Below, one piece after another: positions 7,235 through 13,110 of a stretch of 13,110 nucleotides of DNA. The stretch comes from Chloroflexota bacterium (lineage in GTDB: Bacteria > Chloroflexota > Anaerolineae > Anaerolineales > Villigracilaceae): assembly GCA_016191985.1 (NCBI GenBank), contig JACPVB010000175.1, positions 1 to 13,110 of the forward strand, in the 5' to 3' direction. Every line of letters begins with the position of its first letter. Position 1 is the stretch's first letter. The notes below the pieces were generated by a model. The model was not told where the DNA came from. It saw nothing but the letters and a program-made list of their open reading frames with translations, and did not search any database. The position numbers and the translations under genes were made by a program.

Positions 7235-8948
7235 TATCGCCTCCGATTTCGACTGTGACCTGAGCGCCGCTAATTTGAGCTCCCAGCTCTCTGACGGCGG
7301 TTCTTAAGATCGTCTCAATTTCGATGCCCTGGCCGATTTTTGCGGAGATCTCACCAATTGCGCGTTCCTTCTCCGCGACCTTGCGGCTTTCATCAAGCAG
7401 CCGCGCATTTTCAATCGCCAGGGCGGCGCGTTCGATAATCGCGGTGATGATGTCCATTTCGTCCGCACTCCACTCACGGTTGTTGTCTGCCTTCAGGTTT
7501 AACATACCGACCACTTCTCCACGAAGTTTTACAGGCATGGTGAGTTGGGAAAGCGCGTTTTCCGTCTTCTCTTGATAGATATTGCCAAGTTGGCTTACTT
7601 CCTTCGCCCCCGGCAACTCCAGCGGCTCTGCCAGGAAGCTCGATTTCATGCTCCGCCTGCGAATGCCGGCCAGTTTTTGTGCGCGGGAGAATTTTTCCCA
7701 GCCGGTTCTTAAGTCCTGACGGTACACCATTTCGGCTTCGATCAATGCTTTTTGGGTCTCTTCGTACAGGCGGGCGTTTGCAAGGGCAACCGAAACCTGG
7801 TCTGCCAGGGTGCTTAGCACCTCAATATCTTCCTGATTAAAGGCATTTGGTTCGGTACTTTGAATATCCAGCACCCCAATGATCCCTCCATTGGCTTGGA
7901 CCAGTGGAAGGGCCATTTCTGAGCGCGTTTCCGGAAGGTCTGGATTGTTGAAGTAAATGGCATCAGCCCCGGTGTCCAGAGCGATGCGCACTTTTCCAGT
8001 TTTTGCCACATATCCCACAATGCCTGTGTGCCCGATTTGTAGTTTGTGTGAACGGGCAAGCATCCTTTCACCGCCTTCGCTGTTTGCGGCGCTGAGCACG
8101 GCATATTCACCATTTTGGTCCACCAGGAAAACCCCAATATGATAAAAACCGAATTGCTGGCTAATCATTTGAGTGATCTGCGGAAGGAGGTCCTGCAGGT
8201 TCTGTGTGGAGATGATAACGCGCGTCACCTGCGCAATTGCCTGGAACATATGTGCGCGGCGCTCGTTGGCAAAATTTGCGAGGTTGAGTTCGGAGGTGCG
8301 TGTCTGCACCAAATCTTCGAGCCTTGCGCTGAACGCTTCCAGCTCTTCGTTCCGTTCCATCACTGCTTTTTCGCTGACGTGTGCGCGCTGGGCGCTTTCA
8401 CTCAGCAGGTTGATAAGCGATCTTTGAATGAGTGTGATTGCCAAAACAACGATGGAAATTGCGATGGGCGATATGGGCAATGTCAATGAACTGGTGGGTG
8501 AATTGATAATCCCGCGCATTTCCGCAATTCCAATTACAGAGATTGCCAGAATGATCAGAAACGTGAATAAATATGCACCTCTGTTCCCAAGGGTGAGCCC
8601 GGCCAGGCTGATCACGATGGCATATGCCAGGAGATTGATATCGTGGAGACCGTACCCCGGAGGAAATGCGATAATATAGGTGACCACGATGAACAACGAA
8701 GTAGGGAGCAGGATTTGAGCCGGCGTGGAAATTCCGCGAGTCAGGAAAAAATAACCGACGATTGAAATTGCAAACAGGACACCGGTGGGCACAATATACA
8801 ACCATCCATAACCACCGGCAACAGACACGGCAAATGCGGCAATCGTTAAGCCAATCAGAATGCCGAGGAGAATGCGCAGTAATCTGTCGCTTGAATTGTT
8901 TTCGATTTGACGGGAAGGCTGAGTTGCTTTCATATCCTTGCTCACCAT
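7227..8948 (-). CDS. Gene 3: six-TM membrane sensor with tandem GAF domains, no output domain (573 aa)
   Basis: Paralogue of genes 1 and 5. Six hydrophobic helices lie at about residues 24-43, 48-69, 78-95, 103-120, 124-141 and 160-177, with a GYGLHD motif at 98-103 before helix 4. The signalling helix (about 180-228) contains VQTRTSEL. GAF 1 spans about 228-385 (YHIGVFLVD, TGIVGYV, NNPDLPETRSEMALPL). The linker carries Trp417. GAF 2 reads LTMPVKLRGEVVGMLNLK to AIENARLL (about 460-508), preceded by an unusually basic stretch, IRRRSMKSS (419-427). The tail is 509-573. No kinase or other effector domain follows. The start forms TAATG with gene 2's stop, and the only upstream purine patch (AAGG, 10 nt away) is poorly spaced, so translation probably depends on ribosomes finishing gene 2. 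The 3' end carries gene 4's Shine-Dalgarno and start codon within its last codons. Confidence 0.94.
   Translation of the reverse strand: MVSKDMKATQPSRQIENNSSDRLLRILLGILIGLTIAAFAVSVAGGYGWLYIVPTGVLFAISIVGYFFLTRGISTPAQILLPTSLFIVVTYIIAFPPGYGLHDINLLAYAIVISLAGLTLGNRGAYLFTFLIILAISVIGIAEMRGIINSPTSSLTLPISPIAISIVVLAITLIQRSLINLLSESAQRAHVSEKAVMERNEELEAFSARLEDLVQTRTSELNLANFANERRAHMFQAIAQVTRVIISTQNLQDLLPQITQMISQQFGFYHIGVFLVDQNGEYAVLSAANSEGGERMLARSHKLQIGHTGIVGYVAKTGKVRIALDTGADAIYFNNPDLPETRSEMALPLVQANGGIIGVLDIQSTEPNAFNQEDIEVLSTLADQVSVALANARLYEETQKALIEAEMVYRQDLRTGWEKFSRAQKLAGIRRRSMKSSFLAEPLELPGAKEVSQLGNIYQEKTENALSQLTMPVKLRGEVVGMLNLKADNNREWSADEMDIITAIIERAALAIENARLLDESRKVAEKERAIGEISAKIGQGIEIETILRTAVRELGAQISGAQVTVEIGGDNE
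7240..7244 (-). promoter_or_regulatory. Ribosome binding site of gene 4, inside the end of gene 3
   Basis: GGAGG lies 5 nt before the gene 4 ATG. Both the site and the ATG sit in the last codons of gene 3, whose stop (TAA, 7227-7229) is downstream of the gene 4 start, giving an 8 nt overlap (ATGAATAA). It is the strongest Shine-Dalgarno in the window and fixes the gene 4 start. Confidence 0.85.
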
Positions 8949-11293
8949 TAACTTTTTGCCTTGGGTTCATGCCCCGAATGGAATTGCAGAATGATTTCCG
9001 AACCGCCAACGATCCGTTCCATTTCCTCTGCTGTCGCCTGGAGAATGTTTTCAATGCTCAACGCAGAGCCAATACGGGATGTCGCTTCAAATATGGCGCG
9101 TTCCTTCGAGGCGCGTCGCTGGCTTTCTTCCAGCAGGCGGGCATTTTCAAGCGTAAGAGCAGCGCGATTGGCGGCAGCTTGGGCAATGGCAATTTCCTCT
9201 TCGCTCCAGGTGTGAGACGGGCCTTCCTGTTCCAGGCCGATCACGCCAATTACCTGATTGAGTACCATCAGGGGAATCAGAAGCGTATTGGTTTTGTTCT
9301 CCGATTCGACTGCGCCTTGACCATTCTGTTTTTGTGCTATGACAGGTCTCCCGCTCTCCAGCTTTCTTAATAACTCCGTCGGAAGATTGGGCGGCGTTGC
9401 CTTGATCTGAAGGCCATCGTATTCAAAGGTGGTGGCGCTTCTTTCGTCGATGGTGGATTGCCAGATCTGCTGCACCTGAGCGCGATTGGCCCTGGTAAGT
9501 TCGTTAAGCGCGCCTTCAACCTGATTCACCAACAGGGCGTTTTCAATTGCCGCAGCGAGCTGATCCGCCAGGATTTGCAGGGTCTGAATATCCTGTTCAT
9601 TGAAGGCGTTCGGGACATTCGCCTGAATGTCCAGCGCGCCAATTGTGATGCTGCGGCTGCGAAGGGGAAGGGCGATTTCCGAACGAGTATCGGGCAGGTA
9701 TGGGTTTTCAAAATGAACGGCGTCAAGCCCAACGTCCAGTGCGATGTAGGCCTGCCCTGAATTCGTCACATTGCCGACCACCCCGGTTTTTCCCACCCTT
9801 AATTTGTAATTCCTTGCCAGCATTTGATCGGCGGCAATGCTGCTTGCTCCACGCAGGATTGCATACTCACCGCGTTCGTCCACGAGGAAGATGCCGACGT
9901 GGTAATAATTCAAGCGCTCCCGAATAAGGTTGGCTGCAACGTTAAGCAGAGTATCCAGGTCGCGGATAACGGCAATTTCACGAGCCACATCGGCAATGGT
10001 TTCCAGTTCCAATTTGTTCTTTTCCAATTCCTCTGTGCGCTCGTAAATGCGTTGTTCCAACCCAACCAATATGGACTGGAGTTGGTCTGTCATGGAATTG
10101 AATGCCGTAGCCAATAGCCCGATTTCATCGGACGATTTGATATTTGCACGCGCACTCAGGTCGCCCTGGGAGATTGCGTTTGCCGTGGTTGTGAGGGCGA
10201 GGATCGGGTTTGTCAACGCCCTGGCGACGACTGTGGCAACAATAGCTACTAAAATTGAAGCAAGAGCCACAAGAATGGCGTTTGTTTGTGTTTGTCTTTG
10301 AACACCCGCGAGAAAGACGGAGGTTGGCTGGCTGTAAGCAATCGACCAGGGGCGGGTTTTCATGGTTGCCACAGCAATGGTGTCGTCCCCTGACACGTTT
10401 GGGGTAATATCCACTCTGAAGAAGGGCTGCACGGCGGCATTATCAAGGGCGTTTTCAAAATCAGTAAAATTGGTGGTTTGGATAGCCAAAGGAAGGTTTT
10501 GAAAACGCTCGGTCTCGATGGCGAGCAGATAATCCACCGGGCTGAGGGGGGCGATGGATTTTTGGATAAGGCTTGGGTTTCGACTGTCCGCCAGGCGAAT
10601 GTACATCTGATCGAGGAGCAAAACCAGGGCGTTTGAAGAAATTTTTGAACTATTAACAATAATGGTTTGCAGGACATTCGAATCGTACTTGACTCTCAGA
10701 ATCCCGACATACTCGCCGTCAGCTCCCAGTACCCGGTTGGCAAAGGTAATTGTGGTTGTTTGATTATCATCGTAAATGACTTCGGTCAGGATCGGTTCGT
10801 CGCTAAAGCGGGCCTGTGGAAAATAAGCCTCATCCGCTTCATTGCTGGAAGAAGTTTGGTGCGCTGAATCCAAGAGGATATTTCCGTCCACATCCACAAG
10901 CGCATAGGAAATAATATTGGCCGCATCCTTGGTGCTCAGCTTGACGAGCAGGTCCTCGGCGCGGATTTGTTCTATGCTGCCGGAGCGCATCTCCGGTGAC
11001 AGGGATAGATATTCTGTGAAATCTGAAATTTGCGACTCAATGCTGATTGAGTCCAGCGTTGTTTGGATGAACGTATCCAGGCTGTTTGCAGTCTGCTCCG
11101 CATTGGACCTCAGGGATGTTTCGGCGCTGCTTGTTAACGCCTGCTGTGTTTGGAGAATATCGCGCGCCGAAATAAGGATCAATGGAACAAGCGAAATGAA
11201 CAACGTGAACAGCATGAGACGTGTTTGCAGCGAGGCGCGCCCGGCCCTGATTTCGTGGATATTATTTTGCCGTTCAGATTTATTCAGACTCAT
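8948..11293 (-). CDS. Gene 2: dCache-like/HAMP membrane receptor with tandem GAF domains, no output domain (781 aa)
   Basis: Probable transmembrane receptor for an extracytoplasmic signal. TM1 lies at about residues 25-44. An extracytoplasmic region of about 290 residues (45-336) contains two PDC-like parts, one around ISYALVDVDGNILLDS and AYFPQA and the second ending near TRPWSIAY, so a dCache fold is likely. TM2 is at about 338-358 and HAMP at about 359-411 (NPILALTT, SSDEIGLLATAFNSM). The signalling helix contains YERTEEL. The first GAF spans about 430-585 and has drifted in places: IAADQML replaces the GGxxML of the paralogues, and AYIALD replaces RIALD. The second GAF spans about 605-715 (WSEEEIAIAQAAANR, LENARLL), and the conserved tail is 716-781. 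No output domain is visible. The ATG has AAAAGG 5 nt upstream. The stop codon overlaps gene 3's start codon by one base (TAATG), indicating translational coupling. The ligand class cannot be read from the sequence. Confidence 0.94.
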   Translation of the reverse strand: MSLNKSERQNNIHEIRAGRASLQTRLMLFTLFISLVPLILISARDILQTQQALTSSAETSLRSNAEQTANSLDTFIQTTLDSISIESQISDFTEYLSLSPEMRSGSIEQIRAEDLLVKLSTKDAANIISYALVDVDGNILLDSAHQTSSSNEADEAYFPQARFSDEPILTEVIYDDNQTTTITFANRVLGADGEYVGILRVKYDSNVLQTIIVNSSKISSNALVLLLDQMYIRLADSRNPSLIQKSIAPLSPVDYLLAIETERFQNLPLAIQTTNFTDFENALDNAAVQPFFRVDITPNVSGDDTIAVATMKTRPWSIAYSQPTSVFLAGVQRQTQTNAILVALASILVAIVATVVARALTNPILALTTTANAISQGDLSARANIKSSDEIGLLATAFNSMTDQLQSILVGLEQRIYERTEELEKNKLELETIADVAREIAVIRDLDTLLNVAANLIRERLNYYHVGIFLVDERGEYAILRGASSIAADQMLARNYKLRVGKTGVVGNVTNSGQAYIALDVGLDAVHFENPYLPDTRSEIALPLRSRSITIGALDIQANVPNAFNEQDIQTLQILADQLAAAIENALLVNQVEGALNELTRANRAQVQQIWQSTIDERSATTFEYDGLQIKATPPNLPTELLRKLESGRPVIAQKQNGQGAVESENKTNTLLIPLMVLNQVIGVIGLEQEGPSHTWSEEEIAIAQAAANRAALTLENARLLEESQRRASKERAIFEATSRIGSALSIENILQATAEEMERIVGGSEIILQFHSGHEPKAKS

Positions 11294-11345
11294 CTTTACC
11301 TTTTATTGCTCATCTCATAAATTACTTAAAATAATACAATTAGCA
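11294..11345 (-). promoter_or_regulatory. AT-rich gap between genes 1 and 2, possible weak internal promoter
   Basis: This is the longest gap in the cluster (52 bp) and is clearly more AT-rich than the coding DNA around it. On the minus strand it contains TATTAT (11331-11336), one base off a sigma-70 -10 box, but I see no good -35 box at the expected distance and no stem-loop followed by a T run. It may allow extra transcription of genes 2-6, or it may be a simple spacer. Confidence 0.25.
11299..11304 (-). promoter_or_regulatory. Ribosome binding site of gene 2
   Basis: AAAAGG lies 5 nt before the gene 2 ATG and supports this start over later in-frame ATG codons. Confidence 0.65.
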
Positions 11346-13067
11346 CTACTCGATTGTTGGTTCGCTGCCGTTCTCGGTTGGGGTTGCCAGTTGAATAAAG
11401 GAGCGGGATACACCAAGCGCCTGGCCAAGCTCCTGGATGGTGGTTTGCAGGATTCGGTTAAAGTCGGTAGAGGAACCAATTTGGGTGGTGATGTGGGCAA
11501 TGGTTTCCTCCTGTTCGGCGCGGTGGGTGGCGCTTTCGAGCAGGCGGGCGTTTTCCAAAGCCAGTGCGGCGCGTTCTGAAATTGCCTGTACCATCGCAAC
11601 TTCATCCTCTGTCCACTTTTTGTTGGTTTCAGATGCTTCGATATGGAGAATGCCGATCACCTGGTCACGCAGCTTGACGGGAACTGTCAGGGTGGAGGGG
11701 CTGCCTTTCGAAACAGGATTCAGGATAACGGTCTCGCCAGAGGCGATTGCCTTGTCAAAAATTGGATTATTAGCGGGCGTCGCATTTGTAATGGTCCCTT
11801 CTGTTGTAATAGCGTATCCGGCGGGTGTCCGTCCGCTGCTCAGTTGTGCGCTGGCTTGCCTGTTGATAATTTTAAATGGGGCGGTTTTGTCGCCATCAGA
11901 TTGCAGGTTTTTGATCACAACCGCAATCTGGTTTGCAAGCGTACTTAATGTGTTTGCGTCTTCCGTGTTGAAGGCCGATGACTTTGTGCTTTGCACGTCC
12001 AACACGCCAATGACGGTTGTTCCAAACTTTAAGGGGAGGGCAATTTCCGAACGGGTATCGGGAAGGTCGGGATTATTGAAGAAAACCGCATCTGCGCCAG
12101 TGTCGAGCGCGATGCGCGGGCGTCCGCTTTGCGCCACGTATCCCACGATCCCAGTGCCGCCAACTCTTAATTGATGACGGCGCGTGAGCATTTGCTGCCC
12201 GCCTTTGCTGTTGGATGCGCGCAGCACGGCATATTCATGTTTTTCATCCAAAAGAAATATGCCGACATGGTAAAAGCCGAGTTTTTCGCTGATGATGCGT
12301 GCGCCGCGCGCCAGCAATTCAGCGGACTTTTCATGGATGTTCGCCATGAGTTCCTGCGAAATTTCAGAAGCCGCCTGCAATCGCATTGTTTTGATCTGCA
12401 ACTGGTCGTTTGCCCTGTTCAAATCGTTTGTGCGAGTCTTTACCAGGCTTTCGAGATTTTTGTTGGTTTCCTCAAGGCGTTGATTCGTGATGACCTGTTT
12501 GTTCCTGTTTTCAACCGCAACCTTCAACAATGCGCGATGCCGGTAGAATACTGCTGTCATTGCGGCCATAATGGTGACGAAGAAAAATGTATTGAGGATG
12601 ATGTATTCAAAGTCGGTGGCGAGCGGATTTGGAAGAGTACCATTAACTTCAGCCACACCTGTTGCTATGAACAGACTTACCATAAATGCGCCAAGCCAGA
12701 GCGAAGGGGCGATGCTTTTTCTGCTGTAAATATTTGCCAGCAGGAACAATCCCAGGACGCCCATCCAGATCAGATCGTGAACACCATCGCCTTCCACGAT
12801 TGAAACTAGGCAGATGGAAATTGATGTAACCCACGGGAATAAAATCAGATAGTTATAACGACCACGGATGGCCTGGGCGAGGGTGAAGATTGCCACCGCA
12901 TTTGTAACCACCGAAGCGACCATAACAATGGGGTTGCTGTATGCAAAAATTGCCAGGGCAGTGCTAAGGAAGCCAAGCGACATCGTGATGATGGTTTCCG
13001 CACGCTGGCCGAACTCCTCACCGGGACGGTCTTTAAACAAATAATCGCGGAGGTTGAAGGTATTCAT
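11346..13067 (-). CDS. Gene 1: six-TM membrane sensor with tandem GAF domains, no output domain (573 aa)
   Basis: Probable inner-membrane signal sensor. Six hydrophobic helices are visible at about residues 26-43, 47-66, 72-90, 99-114, 120-138 and 155-174, with short loops and a GDGVHD motif at 93-98. A charged signalling helix follows (about 178-230, containing KTRTNDL). A canonical GAF domain spans about 230-388 (YHVGIFLLD, TGIVGYV, NNPDLPDTRSEIALPL). A second, compressed GAF domain spans about 395-508 (LTVPVKLRDQVIGILHIE to ALENARLL), and the conserved tail runs from 509 to 573. This copy lacks the Trp-containing linker found before the second GAF in its paralogues. No histidine-kinase, GGDEF or other effector motif is present. 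The ATG is the first start codon in the window for this frame, but the frame stays open to the right edge without another start, so a longer form cannot be fully excluded. A weak GAGAG lies 9 nt upstream of the ATG. Its ligand is unknown. Confidence 0.93.
   Translation of the reverse strand: MNTFNLRDYLFKDRPGEEFGQRAETIITMSLGFLSTALAIFAYSNPIVMVASVVTNAVAIFTLAQAIRGRYNYLILFPWVTSISICLVSIVEGDGVHDLIWMGVLGLFLLANIYSRKSIAPSLWLGAFMVSLFIATGVAEVNGTLPNPLATDFEYIILNTFFFVTIMAAMTAVFYRHRALLKVAVENRNKQVITNQRLEETNKNLESLVKTRTNDLNRANDQLQIKTMRLQAASEISQELMANIHEKSAELLARGARIISEKLGFYHVGIFLLDEKHEYAVLRASNSKGGQQMLTRRHQLRVGGTGIVGYVAQSGRPRIALDTGADAVFFNNPDLPDTRSEIALPLKFGTTVIGVLDVQSTKSSAFNTEDANTLSTLANQIAVVIKNLQSDGDKTAPFKIINRQASAQLSSGRTPAGYAITTEGTITNATPANNPIFDKAIASGETVILNPVSKGSPSTLTVPVKLRDQVIGILHIEASETNKKWTEDEVAMVQAISERAALALENARLLESATHRAEQEETIAHITTQIGSSTDFNRILQTTIQELGQALGVSRSFIQLATPTENGSEPTIE
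12256..12278. repeat. 23 bp exact direct repeat, copy in gene 1
   Basis: Second copy of the repeat at 5124-5146, in the same place in the GAF 1 coding region. Confidence 0.6.
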
Positions 13068-13110
13068 CGCTTTTATCTCTCGACGGGACGATTCGCGCTT
13101 CTTTGCGGAC
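13068..13110 (-). other. Leader of gene 1, possibly the end of an upstream gene
   Basis: Only 43 bp are visible. No promoter pair can be made out. On the minus strand, one of the two frames not used by gene 1 contains a TAA at 13073-13075 preceded by an open stretch reading NRPVER. An upstream gene could therefore end 5 nt before gene 1, in keeping with the tight packing of the cluster. The stretch is too short to be sure. Confidence 0.2.

Noticed and set aside
11437..12174. Long plus-strand open frame (245 codons), with similar ones at 8762-9370, 4700-5221 and others.
   Set aside because: They lie opposite strongly conserved GAF and linker coding sequence on the minus strand, recur at matching places in the paralogues, and show no recognisable protein features. 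They are mirror frames.
1..13067. Calling these genes histidine kinases, diguanylate cyclases or chemoreceptors.
   Set aside because: The sensory parts resemble those families, but no catalytic or methyl-accepting domain is present in the five complete proteins.
2532..13067. Genes 1, 3 and 5 are all exactly 573 residues long, as if recent copies.
   Set aside because: The sequences differ widely, and the YHxGIF strand starts at different residue numbers (about 266, 260 and 258), so insertions and deletions cancel. The equal length is probably chance.
1..13110. Phytochrome-like bilin-binding GAF domains.
   Set aside because: There is no conserved Cys for attachment and no phytochrome-type DIP or PHY segment.

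Overview
The window looks like one operon from a bacterium, most plausibly a member of the Chloroflexota (Anaerolineae-type). The lineage guess rests on the style of the GAF domains (recurring core words such as NPxLPxTRSEIALPL and ENARLL) and on large multi-GAF membrane proteins being common in that group. There is no rRNA, tRNA or housekeeping gene to confirm it. No RNA gene, mobile element, CRISPR array or convincing terminator was seen.

All six genes lie on the minus strand and are read from right to left: gene 1 (13067-11346), gene 2 (11293-8948), gene 3 (8948-7227), gene 4 (7234-4271), gene 5 (4253-2532) and gene 6 (2487 to the left edge, C-terminus cut off). Spacing is tight: 52 bp gap, 1 bp overlap, 8 bp overlap, 17 bp gap, 44 bp gap. 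Open frames on the plus strand are mirror images of these genes.

All six are paralogous membrane sensors with one cytoplasmic plan: signalling helix with an RTxEL word, a well conserved GAF domain, a helical linker usually holding one Trp, a compressed second GAF domain, and a conserved tail of about 60 residues that resembles the first helix and strand of a third GAF domain. None of the five complete proteins has a kinase, cyclase, phosphodiesterase, phosphatase, chemoreceptor or DNA-binding output domain, so their output must pass through a partner not encoded here.

The input ends differ in a regular way. Genes 1, 3 and 5 (each 573 aa) have a six-helix membrane module with little outside the membrane. 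Genes 2, 4 and 6 have an extracytoplasmic dCache-type domain followed by HAMP. Gene 4 carries both: a six-helix module in front of a gene-6-like dCache-HAMP receptor. The order short-long-short-long-short-long, with GAF residues that follow the alternation, suggests amplification of a two-gene unit. The likely picture is a co-expressed set of receptors with diversified inputs and near-identical signalling ends that feed a shared, unidentified effector.
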